DNA from: Pseudomonas extremaustralis
GTDB lineage: Bacteria; Pseudomonadota; Gammaproteobacteria; Pseudomonadales; Pseudomonadaceae
NCBI RefSeq assembly: GCF_900102035.1
Contig: NZ_LT629689.1
Coordinates: 1 to 64,000 of the forward strand
Reading direction: 5' to 3'
Length of the DNA: 64,000 bases
A model generated the notes under the pieces. That model was not told the origin of the DNA and did no database searches. It saw only the letters and a list, made by a program, of their open reading frames with translations. The translations under genes and the position numbers were made by a program. Every line of letters begins with the position of its first letter. The stretch's first letter is position 1. Shown here one piece after another: positions 25,537-34,211 of the stretch.

Positions 25537-26348
25537 GCCCGCTGATCCGTGGTCTGGGCTGTATTGTGCTGCTGGGTAGCGCGGCACTGGGCGGTTGCGC
25601 CACTCATCCCAACAGCGAGCAGGCCCTGCAACAGGCCGGCAGTGATTTCCAGAAGGTCAAGGAAGACGCCAATGTGCTACGTATCGCGCCCAAGGACGTG
25701 ATTCGTGCCGGTGAATCCCTGGCCCGCGCCGACCGTCTGTCCAGCTATTGGGGCAGCGGTGCGGACGTGGTGCATTACGCCTACCTCAGCCAGCGCTACA
25801 GCGCCATCGCCCGCGAGCACACCGAACAGGCGCTCAATGAAGAGCGTGGCACCAAACTCGAACTGGAACGCCAGCGCCTGCAATTGGCCTTGCGTGAAAG
25901 CAAGCTGATCAGCGTGCAGCAGCAAGGCAAATGGCTTGAAGAACAGATCGCCAGCCTGGCGACTACCCAGACCGATCGCGGCCTGGTGATGACCCTTGGC
26001 GACATGCTGTTCGACACCGGCGAAGCCGACCTGAAAAACTCGGCCAACCGTACCGTGCTGAAAATCGTGCAGTTCCTGCAGCTGAACCCCAAGCGCGTGG
26101 TGCGTATCGAGGGCTATGCCGACAGCACCGGTGGCGAGCAGGAAAACCTCCAGCTGTCCCGTGATCGAGCGCAGTCGGTAGCCGATGTGCTGGTGGACCT
26201 TGGGATCGACGAAAAACGCATCCAGGTCGAGGGCTACGGCGACAAGTACCCGGTGGAAGCCAATGCCTCCGAGCGCGGACGCGCGCAGAACCGTCGGGTG
26301 GAAATTGTTTTTTCTGATGAAAAGGGCCAACTGGGCGCTGCCCGATAA
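25533..26348 (+). CDS. OmpA-family lipoprotein with DUF4398-like N-terminus
   Basis: 271 residues. Seen: lipobox ALGGC (Cys22), a helical N-terminal part similar in character to the preceding protein, then an OmpA_C peptidoglycan-binding domain from about residue 150: MTLGDMLFDTGEADLKNSANRTVLKIVQFL, VRIEGYADSTGGEQENLQLSRDRAQSVADVL and GYGDKYPVEANASERGRAQNRRVEI. It should tether the outer membrane to peptidoglycan. A terminator follows at 26366-26389. Confidence 0.92.
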   Translation: MSPLIRGLGCIVLLGSAALGGCATHPNSEQALQQAGSDFQKVKEDANVLRIAPKDVIRAGESLARADRLSSYWGSGADVVHYAYLSQRYSAIAREHTEQALNEERGTKLELERQRLQLALRESKLISVQQQGKWLEEQIASLATTQTDRGLVMTLGDMLFDTGEADLKNSANRTVLKIVQFLQLNPKRVVRIEGYADSTGGEQENLQLSRDRAQSVADVLVDLGIDEKRIQVEGYGDKYPVEANASERGRAQNRRVEIVFSDEKGQLGAAR

Positions 26349-26365
26349 GCCAGGTTTGTCCCATC

Positions 26366-26389
26366 AACCCGGGTTTATCCCGGGTTTTT
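26366..26389 (+). terminator. Rho-independent terminator
   Basis: AACCCGGG-TTTAT-CCCGGGTTTTT after the OmpA-family gene. Confidence 0.88.
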
Positions 26390-26539
26390 GTTGCCTGGAA
26401 TTCTGTTTATCGCCCTTACAGTTTTTGCTATCACTGCCGCCCGTGCTCGACTATTGTGGCAACTGTCCCCGTACACTTCTAAACTGTGCCGGTATGTTTC
26501 ACACAAAAATAAAATACCCGTGAAATCGAGTGCTGCGTC

Positions 26540-27979
26540 ATGACCAATCTGTTGCTTTACCAACGTATCGCCCAGCAACTGGCTGAGGATATCCGGCGCG
26601 GTGTCTATCAGCCGGGCGAGCGCGTGCCCTCGGTGCGCAAGATGAGTTCGCAACTCAACGTCAGCCATGCCACGGTGCTGCAGGCCTACGCGAACCTGGA
26701 AGACCAGGGGCTGATCAGAGCGCGGCCGCAGTCCGGCTACTACGTGCACCAGACACCGGCGCTGACTGCGCCGACGCCGGATATCGCGCGGGTCGAGCGT
26801 CCGGGGTTGGTCACCCGCAGCAGCATTATCCAGCAGGTATTGGGCGAGTCGCGCCGTGAAGGGGTGTTCCCATTGGGCGCCGCCGTGCCGAGTGTCGACT
26901 ATCTGCCGGTACGCGCGCTGCACCAGCAGTTGGCCAAGGTCACTCGGTTTCAGAGCCCGCGCGCGTTCAGCTATATGTTCAGCCCAGGTTTCGAGCCGCT
27001 GCGCCGCCAAGTGGCGATTCGCATGCGCGATGCCGGGGTGGTGGTGGACCCTTCCGAAGTGGTGATCACCCACGGTTGCGTGGATGCGTTGCAGATGTCG
27101 CTGCGAGTGCTGACGCGGCCAGGCGACTTGATCGCGGCTGAATCCCCGACTTATTACGGCTTGCTGCAGTTGGCCGATCTGCTGGGCCTGAAGGTCATCG
27201 AGATCCCCAGCGACCCCTCCACCGGTATGAGCCTGGAAGCCCTGCAACTGGCGGCCAACCAATGGTCGATCAAGGCCCTGGTGTTGACCACGCGCCTGAG
27301 CAACCCTTTGGGCGGCACCATGCCAGAGGAACGGCAGAAACACTTGCTGCGTCTGGCTTCGGACTTCGATATCCAGATCGTGGAAGACGATATCTACGGC
27401 GAACTGATGTTTGAAGTCGGCCGCACCAAGGCCCTCAAGGCTTATGATCGCCTGGACCGGGTCATCTATTGCTCGAGCTTTTCCAAGACCTTGTCGCCGG
27501 GCGTGCGCATTGGCTGGATGATCGCTGGCAAGTACCAGCAGGAAATCCAGCGTTTGCAGATGTTCAGCACACATTCGGCGTGCAGTGTCACCCAGATGGG
27601 TGTTGCGGCGTACTTGGAGAACGGCGGCTACGACCGGCACTTGCGCTACATCCGCCAGGAATATCGCAAGAACCTCAGCGCGTTCCAACTGGCCGTGCAG
27701 CAGTATTTCCCGGAAGGCACCCAGATGACCCGTCCGACCGGCGGCTTTATCCTGTGGGTCAGTTTGCCCGGGCGGGTCAATACCCAGGAACTGCACGTGC
27801 GTGCCCTGCAACAGGGCATCAGCATTGCACCGGGGTTGATTTTCAGTAACACCGAACAGTTCAATCACTGCATTCGTCTTAATTGCGGCACACCGTGGAA
27901 CCGTGAGGCAGAGCGTGCGCTGATGACTCTGGGCATGCTCGCCAGCCAGTTATGTCAGGAAACCGCGGCGGGCCTTTGA
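26540..27979 (+). CDS. MocR-type GntR regulator with aminotransferase domain
   Basis: 479 residues, normal for MocR proteins. Seen: N-terminal winged helix at ~5-75 (LLYQRIAQQLAEDIRRGVY, RVPSVRKMSSQLNVSHATVLQAYANLE) and a fold-type I PLP domain with GCVDALQMSLRVL, NPLGGTMPEE, EDDIYGEL and the PLP lysine in SSFSKTLSPGVRIGW. MocR proteins sense PLP or amino compounds and usually control a nearby gene for pyridoxal, GABA, taurine or similar metabolism. No obvious target is adjacent. A plain enzyme role is less likely because the DNA-binding part is intact. Confidence 0.92.
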   Translation: MTNLLLYQRIAQQLAEDIRRGVYQPGERVPSVRKMSSQLNVSHATVLQAYANLEDQGLIRARPQSGYYVHQTPALTAPTPDIARVERPGLVTRSSIIQQVLGESRREGVFPLGAAVPSVDYLPVRALHQQLAKVTRFQSPRAFSYMFSPGFEPLRRQVAIRMRDAGVVVDPSEVVITHGCVDALQMSLRVLTRPGDLIAAESPTYYGLLQLADLLGLKVIEIPSDPSTGMSLEALQLAANQWSIKALVLTTRLSNPLGGTMPEERQKHLLRLASDFDIQIVEDDIYGELMFEVGRTKALKAYDRLDRVIYCSSFSKTLSPGVRIGWMIAGKYQQEIQRLQMFSTHSACSVTQMGVAAYLENGGYDRHLRYIRQEYRKNLSAFQLAVQQYFPEGTQMTRPTGGFILWVSLPGRVNTQELHVRALQQGISIAPGLIFSNTEQFNHCIRLNCGTPWNREAERALMTLGMLASQLCQETAAGL

Positions 27980-28082
27980 GGCGCTGAAAAGGCACAACGC
28001 CCATCGCTGGCCAATCCCGCGCTTGTCATGCCGCACACAACAAGCGAGCATATGCGCCTCTGCCGTTAATGCTGTTGGCGAT

Positions 28083-28574
28083 ATGACCTCTATTGTTCGT
28101 GCTGTTTTGGTGATTGGCCTGTTAAGCCTATGTAACGTCGGCACAGTGCTGGCGGCGACACCTGTGACCGAGGCCAAGCCCGCTACCCATGCCCAACAGA
28201 AGTCCCCCGCGAAAAAATCGGCACCGGCCAAAACCGCTCCCGTCGTCAAAAAGAAAGCCGCCACCGTGAAAAAACGTGCGTCGGTCGCGAGCAAATCCAA
28301 GGCGGCCCGTGAAGTGGCGCAAACCCAATTGCCACCTGCACATTTGGACTTGTCACTGCCTTCGGACATGGTCAGGCACTTGCAGCCTCTGGGCACCGTG
28401 CCCAAACCCAAGAGCGTGCCGCTGCTGCCACCGATGTTTGGCGAGAAACCCACCGACAACAGTGCGTTCCAGATCAACGGTCGCCTGCTCAGCAACGAAA
28501 TGAAGCTGCAATTGCGCAACGAAGAGCGCCGTGAAGTGGAAGGCGCCGCATTGGAATTCGAGTTCAAGCAGTAA
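28083..28574 (+). CDS. Exported Lys/Ala-rich small protein, unknown function
   Basis: 163 residues from ATG 28083; an in-frame ATG at 28023 would place 20 residues before the signal peptide. Seen: signal peptide SIVRAVLVIGLLSLCNVGTVLA, then a Lys/Ala/Pro-rich linker (~residues 30-75) that looks unfolded, then a short conserved-looking tail with LDLSLPSDMVRHLQPLG, FQINGRLLSNEMKLQLRNEERREVEGAALEFEF. I do not recognise a named domain. The basic linker could bind anionic polymers such as LPS or nucleic acid; this is speculation. Confidence 0.75.
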   Translation: MTSIVRAVLVIGLLSLCNVGTVLAATPVTEAKPATHAQQKSPAKKSAPAKTAPVVKKKAATVKKRASVASKSKAAREVAQTQLPPAHLDLSLPSDMVRHLQPLGTVPKPKSVPLLPPMFGEKPTDNSAFQINGRLLSNEMKLQLRNEERREVEGAALEFEFKQ

Positions 28575-28737
28575 ACCTTCCGCCAAACGTGACGCCTCCC
28601 CTCGACCATCTGTCGCAGACTGGTCAGTCACTTTTGTTTGGCACGAAAAAAGCCCTGTTAGACCATTTTAAAACGGCTGTTTAAGGGCGTACTCTAAGCC
28701 CGGCCATCTACATTGAGTCGTCGAGGATCTACTGGTC

Positions 28738-28992
28738 ATGAAATGCCGTGAAGGTTGTGGCGCTTGCTGCATCGCCCCCTCCATCAGTTCACCCATACCG
28801 GGAATGCCCAATGGCAAACCGGCGGGCGAACGCTGTCTGCACCTGTCTGTCGAACAGCTGTGCCTGTTGTTCGGCCGACCGGAACGACCGGCAGTGTGCA
28901 GTGCTTTCAAAGCCGATATCGACGTGTGCGGCACCGACCAGGCCGATGCCATCCGCTTGATCGGCTGGTGGGAGCAGGTGACGGCGGCTTGA
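28738..28992 (+). CDS. YkgJ-family cysteine-cluster protein
   Basis: 84 residues with eight cysteines: C3, C7, C10, C11, C33, C42, C54 and C64. The CxxxCxxCC start is the hallmark of the YkgJ/UPF0153 family, thought to bind a zinc or iron-sulfur centre. No signal peptide. Preceded by only a weak ribosome site. Function unknown; the gene precedes, but probably is not coupled to, the START-domain gene 41 bases later. Confidence 0.85.
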   Translation: MKCREGCGACCIAPSISSPIPGMPNGKPAGERCLHLSVEQLCLLFGRPERPAVCSAFKADIDVCGTDQADAIRLIGWWEQVTAA

Positions 28993-29033
28993 TGGGCTTT
29001 ACTATCGGAACTTCAACAATAAGGAATACAACA

Positions 29034-29639
29034 ATGGGTTCGCTGAAACGAATGGCTGTGTTGTGCGGTTTTACGGTGTTGTTTGCTGCCACTGCCCAGG
29101 CTGAGGATTGGCAGGTCGCCAAGGACGAAGACGGTATCAAGGTTTCTCTGAGTGAAATTGCCGGCTCCAAGTACAAGGCTTATCGCGGCGTGACGGTGAT
29201 CAAGGCGCCAATCGCCAAAATCCAGGCTCTGCAGGAAGACGCGGTCGGGGCCTGCTCCTGGATTCACGAGTGCAAGTCGCAAAAGTTACTCAAGGCGCAA
29301 GGTGACAAGAGCTGGACCTACACCCAGTTCAAGGCACCGTTCCCGGTGACTGACCGTGATTCCATCCTGGAAATCACTACGTCCAAGGCCGCCGACGGTA
29401 CGGTCACCCGCACGCTCCTGGAAGTGCCGACCTATCAGCCGGAAGTCAAAGGCTACGTACGGGTAGCGCAGGTCAACGGCTTCTGGAAACTGGTCCCCAA
29501 AGGCGACAACCAGACCGAAGTCACCTACCAGGTGCACACTGAGCCCGGCGGCAGCGTGCCTTCGTGGTTGGCCAACAAGTTCGTGGTGGATGCCCCGTTC
29601 AACACCTTGAAAGCCCTCAAGGAGCGCGCTGAAAAGTAA
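29034..29639 (+). CDS. Periplasmic START-domain protein
   Basis: 201 residues from ATG 29034, with AAGGA upstream; the frame is open further 5' but overlaps the YkgJ gene. Seen: signal peptide MGSLKRMAVLCGFTVLFAATAQA, then a START-like lipid-binding domain with WQVAKDEDGIKVSLSEIAGSKYKAYRGVT, PFPVTDRDSILEI and GFWKLVPKGDNQTEVTYQVHTEPGGSVPSWLANKF. Such bacterial proteins probably bind a lipid or hydrophobic ligand in the periplasm. Function not established. Confidence 0.87.
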   Translation: MGSLKRMAVLCGFTVLFAATAQAEDWQVAKDEDGIKVSLSEIAGSKYKAYRGVTVIKAPIAKIQALQEDAVGACSWIHECKSQKLLKAQGDKSWTYTQFKAPFPVTDRDSILEITTSKAADGTVTRTLLEVPTYQPEVKGYVRVAQVNGFWKLVPKGDNQTEVTYQVHTEPGGSVPSWLANKFVVDAPFNTLKALKERAEK

Positions 29640-29742
29640 CAGCAGTTGATCAGGTGCCTCCTGCCTTGAGTGGAACGTTTGGCGAACCTTCAAGGTCCAG
29701 ATAGGTATAGGCCCACACATGGGTTTTATCGAGGAGGCACCA

Positions 29743-29979
29743 ATGCAAACGTGGCAAATTACCTTCGTTGACGATCACGGCGTCAAGTCTGTCGAGCAGT
29801 TCGCCTGCGAGCAGATGCCCAGCCTGGAAGATGCTGCCCACATGATTCGCAACAAACTGCTACCCGTGGCTGCCGAACTCGACCTCAATGATCTTGAAGG
29901 TCGCCAGCCAGAGCCTACGGTCAAGATCCTCAAAGACCAGAACAGTATTCAAATCCTCGACATTTCCCCCGCCGCCTGA
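29743..29979 (+). CDS. Small conserved cytoplasmic protein, unknown function
   Basis: 78 residues from ATG 29743, which has a strong GAGGAGG ribosome site; an in-frame ATG at 29719 lies before that site. Acidic, no signal peptide or membrane segment: MQTWQITFVDDHGVKSVEQF, then an AAHMIRNKLLPVAAELDLNDL helix and KILKDQNSIQILDISPAA. I do not recognise the family. It is a free-standing gene between the START gene and rraB. Confidence 0.75.
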   Translation: MQTWQITFVDDHGVKSVEQFACEQMPSLEDAAHMIRNKLLPVAAELDLNDLEGRQPEPTVKILKDQNSIQILDISPAA

Positions 29980-30192
29980 ATATTGGCTGTATGTGTTCCT
30001 AGCGCCTCTGGTGGAGGTGATAGCTTCGCGCTACTCTGCAAGCGAGATCAGCGAATGAATCGCTAAGGTCTGGTCTTGTCAGCTACATGCTTGTTTTCCA
30101 TCGGTGATGTTATTGCCGCAGTACCCGCGCCAGTAGGGCGCGGGCTTCGGGAAGCACGGAAAGTCTATCCATCGGTTTGAGGAGGACGTTTC

Positions 30193-30534
30193 ATGAGCAC
30201 AGCCTATCAAGAAGACATCAGCACCAACGTTCTGCGCCGCATGAAAGAAGGCGGCTTCGACTTTTCACGGTTTCACCCCATCGAGTTCTACGCCATTTTT
30301 CCGGATGAGGAACGGGCGCGCAGGGCTGCGGGTCGATTTCGTGGGGAGTCCCTGAATGCCCAGGTCAGCGCGCGCGACGATGGCGCCTGGTACTTGGAAT
30401 TGAGCAAAGTCATGTTTGCAACCTACGACGGCATAGGAGACTTCGAGCAGGACTTTGAGGCGGTGGTCGAACCTTTGGGCGGAATCATCGAGGGATGGGG
30501 AGTCAAGCAGGAGGTGCGTGGCTTGCCCATGTAG
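30193..30534 (+). CDS. rraB: Ribonuclease E inhibitor RraB-like protein
   Basis: 113 residues with a strong GAGGAG ribosome site 9 bases upstream. Seen: a pattern of the RraB family (PF06877-like): FSRFHPIEFYAIFPDEERARRAA, ALNAQVSARDDGAW and the acidic end DFEQDFEAVVEPLGG. E. coli RraB binds the C-terminal half of RNase E and changes which mRNAs it cleaves. The upstream 213 bases contain a GC-rich hairpin (CCCGCGCC/GGGCGCGGG at 30126-30145) in the probable leader. A terminator follows. Confidence 0.8.
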   Translation: MSTAYQEDISTNVLRRMKEGGFDFSRFHPIEFYAIFPDEERARRAAGRFRGESLNAQVSARDDGAWYLELSKVMFATYDGIGDFEQDFEAVVEPLGGIIEGWGVKQEVRGLPM

Positions 30535-30554
30535 CGGTATGAGAAACACAGCGT

Positions 30555-30587
30555 ATCGGCTGACCTATGGGTCAGCCGATTTTGTTT
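30555..30587 (+). terminator. Rho-independent terminator of rraB
   Basis: ATCGGCTGACC-TAT-GGGTCAGCCGAT followed by TTTGTTT: an 11-bp stem. Confidence 0.88.
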
Positions 30588-30634
30588 GGGATGTCTGAAA
30601 AACTCTGGAACTTGTGCTGTCTTTTCCGGCACCC

Positions 30635-30757
30635 AAAAAAAACCACCCGAGCAGGGTGGCTGAAAGGGAAGACCGGGAGAGCCGGTCGGTACACGAGCTA
30701 TCAAGGTACCGATTGAGCAAGGGTTGACGCTGTAGGACACGTCCTGTTCAGCACAGG
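30635..30757 (-). ncRNA. Candidate new small RNA, about 120 nt
   Basis: On the minus strand there is a sigma-70-like promoter (TTCACT at 30787-30792, 17 bases, GATAAT at 30764-30769), then about 120 bases without a reading frame, then a strong terminator CCACCC-GAGCA-GGGTGG followed by eight T (30635-30659). Internal hairpins include GGTACC...GGTACA-like and ACCGG/CCGGT pairs. No minus-strand gene precedes the terminator, so it must end a non-coding transcript. Identity unknown to me; expression not shown. Confidence 0.6.
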
Positions 30758-30763
30758 AGGGCG

Positions 30764-30792
30764 ATTATCCGCGGGCTTGGTCGGGCAGTGAA
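30764..30792 (-). promoter_or_regulatory. Sigma-70 promoter of the candidate sRNA
   Basis: TTCACT-17-GATAAT on the minus strand. The rest of the 451-base gap between rraB and the ATP-grasp gene (to 30985) includes the leader of the latter and shows no other clear element. Confidence 0.5.
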
Positions 30793-30985
30793 ATCAACTG
30801 AGACTATGCTGTTGATAGTCAAAGTCCGCATTGTGATGAGGCATGCGGCGATACACTGGGCGTTCTGCGCACCAGGACGGTGCGTTCAAATCTCTTGAGT
30901 TATTCAACCCACTGATTTTTAAGTGTTTATGCCGCTGGCACGGGCCTTGCGATGGTTCTTGCGTCCGGGTGACAAGGAGTTCGGC

Positions 30986-32395
30986 ATGATCCGCACTTAT
31001 TACGATGAAATGTACGACGGGGCAGGGCAGGTTCGCCCTCACTACCGTGAGTTCGCCCGCTGGTTGGCCGATACCCCTGCTGAACTGCTGGCACAGCGTC
31101 GGCGCGAAGCCGATTTGCTGTTCCACCGCGCCGGGATCACCTTCACCCTTTACGGGGACGAGCAAGGTACTGAGCGACTGATTCCTTTCGACACGATCCC
31201 GCGCAGTATTCCCGCCAGCGAATGGCGGATGGTCGAGCGCGGCTGCATCCAACGGGTCAAGGCGCTGAACATGTTCCTCGCCGACCTGTATCACGAACAA
31301 CGCATCATCAAGGCCGGGATCATCCCCGCCGAACAGGTACTGGCCAACGAGCAGTACCAACTGGCGATGCAGGGGCTGAACCTGCACCGCGATCTGTATT
31401 CCCACATCTCCGGGGTAGACCTCGTTCGCGATGGCGACGGCACCTATTACGTGCTGGAGGACAATCTGCGTACACCGAGCGGCGTCAGCTACATGCTCGA
31501 AGACCGCAAGATGATGATGCGCCTGTTCCCGGAGCTGTTCGCGGCCCAGCGCATTGCGCCCATCGACCATTACCCCAACCTGTTGCTAGACACCCTGAAA
31601 AGCGCCAGCCCCCTGGATAATCCCAGCGTGGTGGTGCTGACCCCTGGGCGCTTCAACAGTGCATTCTTCGAACATGCCTTTCTTGCCCGGGAAATGGGCG
31701 TCGAACTGGTGGAGGGCGCCGACCTGTTCGTGCGTGACGACCACGTGTTCATGCGCACCACCGACGGCCCCAAAGCCGTGGACGTGATCTACCGTCGCCT
31801 CGACGATGCGTTCCTCGACCCACTGGCGTTCAACCCGGACTCCATGCTCGGCGTGCCCGGCCTGCTCGCGGCCTATCGCTCGGGCAACGTGGTGCTGGCC
31901 AATGCGATCGGCACCGGGGTGGCGGATGACAAGTCGGTGTATCCCTTCGTCCCCGAGATGATCCGTTTTTACCTGGATGAAGAACCCATCCTGCAAAACG
32001 TTCCTACTTTCCAATGCCGTAAGCCCGACGAATTGTCCCACGTACTGGCCAACCTGCCGGACCTGGTGGTCAAGGAAACCCAGGGCTCCGGCGGCTACGG
32101 CATGTTGGTCGGGCCGGCCTCCACGGCGGCGGAAATCGAAGCTTTCCGCGCCCGCATCAAGGCCAAGCCTCACGCTTATATCGCACAGCCCACCCTGTGT
32201 TTGTCCACCTGCCCGACCTTCGTCGAAAACGGCATTGCACCGCGCCATATCGACCTGCGCCCGTTCGTGCTGTCCGGCAAGGAAACCCGTGTAGTGCCCG
32301 GCGGTTTGACCCGCGTGGCGCTGCGTGAAGGGTCGCTGGTGGTCAATTCATCCCAGGGCGGCGGCACTAAAGACACCTGGGTGGTTGAGGACTGA
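30986..32395 (+). CDS. Circularly permuted type 2 ATP-grasp protein (DUF404/407-like)
   Basis: 469 residues from ATG 30986, with AAGGAG 6 bases upstream; the frame is open to 30923 but without a ribosome site. Seen: MIRTYYDEMYDGAG start, ITFTLYGDEQGTERLIPFDTIPR, YYVLEDNLRTPSGVSYMLEDR, and VVKETQGSGGYGMLVG, a glycine-rich ATP-binding loop, followed by HIDLRPFV and KDTWVVED. Members of this family are predicted to join an amine to a carboxylate with ATP. With the alpha-E and transglutaminase-like genes that follow it forms a widely conserved trio presumed to make or process a peptide; the product is unknown. Confidence 0.9.
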   Translation: MIRTYYDEMYDGAGQVRPHYREFARWLADTPAELLAQRRREADLLFHRAGITFTLYGDEQGTERLIPFDTIPRSIPASEWRMVERGCIQRVKALNMFLADLYHEQRIIKAGIIPAEQVLANEQYQLAMQGLNLHRDLYSHISGVDLVRDGDGTYYVLEDNLRTPSGVSYMLEDRKMMMRLFPELFAAQRIAPIDHYPNLLLDTLKSASPLDNPSVVVLTPGRFNSAFFEHAFLAREMGVELVEGADLFVRDDHVFMRTTDGPKAVDVIYRRLDDAFLDPLAFNPDSMLGVPGLLAAYRSGNVVLANAIGTGVADDKSVYPFVPEMIRFYLDEEPILQNVPTFQCRKPDELSHVLANLPDLVVKETQGSGGYGMLVGPASTAAEIEAFRARIKAKPHAYIAQPTLCLSTCPTFVENGIAPRHIDLRPFVLSGKETRVVPGGLTRVALREGSLVVNSSQGGGTKDTWVVED

Positions 32396-32399
32396 TGCC

Positions 32400-33350
32400 A
32401 TGTTGAGTAGAACTGCCTCGGATTTGTACTGGATGTCGCGCTACCTGGAACGCGCGGAAAACCTCGCGCGCATGCTCGATGTCAGCTATTCGCTGTCGCT
32501 GATGCCCCAGGATGGGCGCGGTGATGGCCTGCATGAATTGGCCATGCCGCTGTTGATCACCGGCACGCTGGATGACTACCACGAACGCCATGGCGAATTG
32601 CATGCCGAACGGCTGCTGCACTTCTTCGCGCTGGACGCGGCCAACCCGGCCAGCATCTACAGCTGCCTCGGCGCCGCGCGGGCCAGCGCCCATGCGGTGC
32701 GTGGGCGAATCACTGCCGACATGTGGGAAAACATCAACGCCACCTGGCTGGATATTCGTGACATCGCCCAGCAGGGGCTGAGCCGCTATGGCATGAGCCG
32801 TTTTTGTGAGTGGGTCAAGGAGCGTTCGCACCTGTTCCGTGGGGCGACCTACGGCACCATCATGCGCAACGATGCCTTTCGCTTCATTCGCCTGGGCACC
32901 TTTATCGAACGCGCCGACAACACCCTGCGCCTGCTGGACGCGCGCTATGAAATGGCCGGCGACCAGGCCGAAGCCGTCACCGATGGCACGGCCCACGCCT
33001 ACTATCAGTGGAGCGCGTTGCTGCGCGCGCTGTCCTCGTTCGAGGCCTACACCGAGATTTACCGCGACGCCCCCGGCGCCCGGCAAGTCGCCGAGCTGTT
33101 GCTGTTGCGCGCCGACGTGCCGCGTTCGCTGCGAGCCTGCAGTGAAGAGATCGACCAGATCCTCGCCAGCCTGCCAGGCCTCAATGGCCGACCGGCACAA
33201 CGCCTGGCCGCCGAGATGGATGCGCGCCTGCGCTTTACCGCCATCGATGAAATCCTCGAGGAAGGCCTGCACGCCTGGCTGACCGACTTTATCCCCTTGG
33301 TCCGCCAGTTGGGCGACGCCATCTACAGTTCCTACCTGGAGGCGGCATGA
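32400..33350 (+). CDS. Alpha-E domain protein (DUF403)
   Basis: 316 residues from ATG 32400, 4 bases after the ATP-grasp gene. Seen: MLSRTASDLYWMSRYLERAENLARMLDVS, typical of alpha-E proteins, repeated later as FIRLGTFIERADNTLRLLDARYEM; these two similar helical repeats and the ending DFIPLVRQLGDAIYSSYLEAA mark an all-helical fold. No signal peptide. It probably partners the ATP-grasp enzyme; catalytic role unknown. Overlaps the transglutaminase gene by 4 bases. Confidence 0.9.
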   Translation: MLSRTASDLYWMSRYLERAENLARMLDVSYSLSLMPQDGRGDGLHELAMPLLITGTLDDYHERHGELHAERLLHFFALDAANPASIYSCLGAARASAHAVRGRITADMWENINATWLDIRDIAQQGLSRYGMSRFCEWVKERSHLFRGATYGTIMRNDAFRFIRLGTFIERADNTLRLLDARYEMAGDQAEAVTDGTAHAYYQWSALLRALSSFEAYTEIYRDAPGARQVAELLLLRADVPRSLRACSEEIDQILASLPGLNGRPAQRLAAEMDARLRFTAIDEILEEGLHAWLTDFIPLVRQLGDAIYSSYLEAA

Positions 33351-34129
33351 GACTCTCCATCAGCCACGAAACCACCTACCGCTACGAAGACCAGGTGCGC
33401 AATAGCATCCAGTACCTGCGCCTCACGCCCCACGACAGCGAGCGTCAACATGTGCTCAGTTGGCAACTGGACTTGCCACGCCCGGTGCGCGCGCAAGTGG
33501 ACCCGTTCGGTAACATCCTGCATGTGTTGACCCTCGACGAGCCCCACGACGCCATCATCATCGGTGCCCGCGGCCAAGTGGATATCGACGAATTGCGCGA
33601 AGCGGAACACGAGAGCCAGTCGGCCTTTCCATTCCTGCGCTGCACGCGGCTGACCGAACCTGACGAAGCCTTGCGTGCCTTTGCCGAACAGCATTGTCAT
33701 CAGCGCCGCGATCGCACCGCGCTGATCGACCTGATGCACGCCCTCCACCAGTCGATGGTCTACACGCCGGGCGCCACCGAAGTTGACACCAGTGCCGCCC
33801 AGGCCTTTGCAGGGCGCGCGGGCGTGTGCCAGGACCACACCCATGCGTTCCTGGCCTGCGCGCGCAGCCTGGGGATTCCTGCGCGGTATGTGTCGGGGTA
33901 TTTGTACACCGAAGACAGCACCCACTTGGCCAGCCACGCTTGGGCCGAAGCCTGGCTGGACAACGCCTGGTACAGCTTTGACGTCACCAACCAACTGGCC
34001 CGGCCGGAACGGCATTTGAAACTGGCCGTGGGCCTGGACTACCTTGATGCCTGCCCGGTGCGCGGCATGCGCCGGGGCGGCGGGCATGAGCAGATGCATG
34101 CCAAGGTGTTCGTGGCGCCGCAGCAGTAG
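33347..34129 (+). CDS. Transglutaminase-like cysteine protease-fold protein
   Basis: 260 residues. Seen: N-terminal beta domain MRLSISHETTYRYEDQVRNSIQYLRLTP, then the transglutaminase core with the catalytic Cys in AGVCQDHTHAFLACARSLGIPARYVSGYL, the His in ASHAWAEAWL and the Asp in WYSFDVTN: a complete Cys-His-Asp triad. No signal peptide, so cytoplasmic. It likely cleaves or transfers amide bonds on whatever the ATP-grasp enzyme makes. Third gene of the trio. Followed by a small hairpin at 34142-34160 and a REP. Confidence 0.9.
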   Translation: MRLSISHETTYRYEDQVRNSIQYLRLTPHDSERQHVLSWQLDLPRPVRAQVDPFGNILHVLTLDEPHDAIIIGARGQVDIDELREAEHESQSAFPFLRCTRLTEPDEALRAFAEQHCHQRRDRTALIDLMHALHQSMVYTPGATEVDTSAAQAFAGRAGVCQDHTHAFLACARSLGIPARYVSGYLYTEDSTHLASHAWAEAWLDNAWYSFDVTNQLARPERHLKLAVGLDYLDACPVRGMRRGGGHEQMHAKVFVAPQQ

Positions 34130-34178
34130 TTGGCTGACAACGCGGGGTAACTGATACCCCTGTGGTGTCCTGGGGTTT

Positions 34179-34201
34179 TTCGCGAGCAAGCTCGCTCCTA
34201 C
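34179..34201. repeat. Single REP (GAGCGAGCTTGCTCGC type)
   Basis: One unpaired copy lying between the convergent transglutaminase and cytochrome c genes. Confidence 0.85.
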
Positions 34202-34211
34202 GGGGGGGGCG

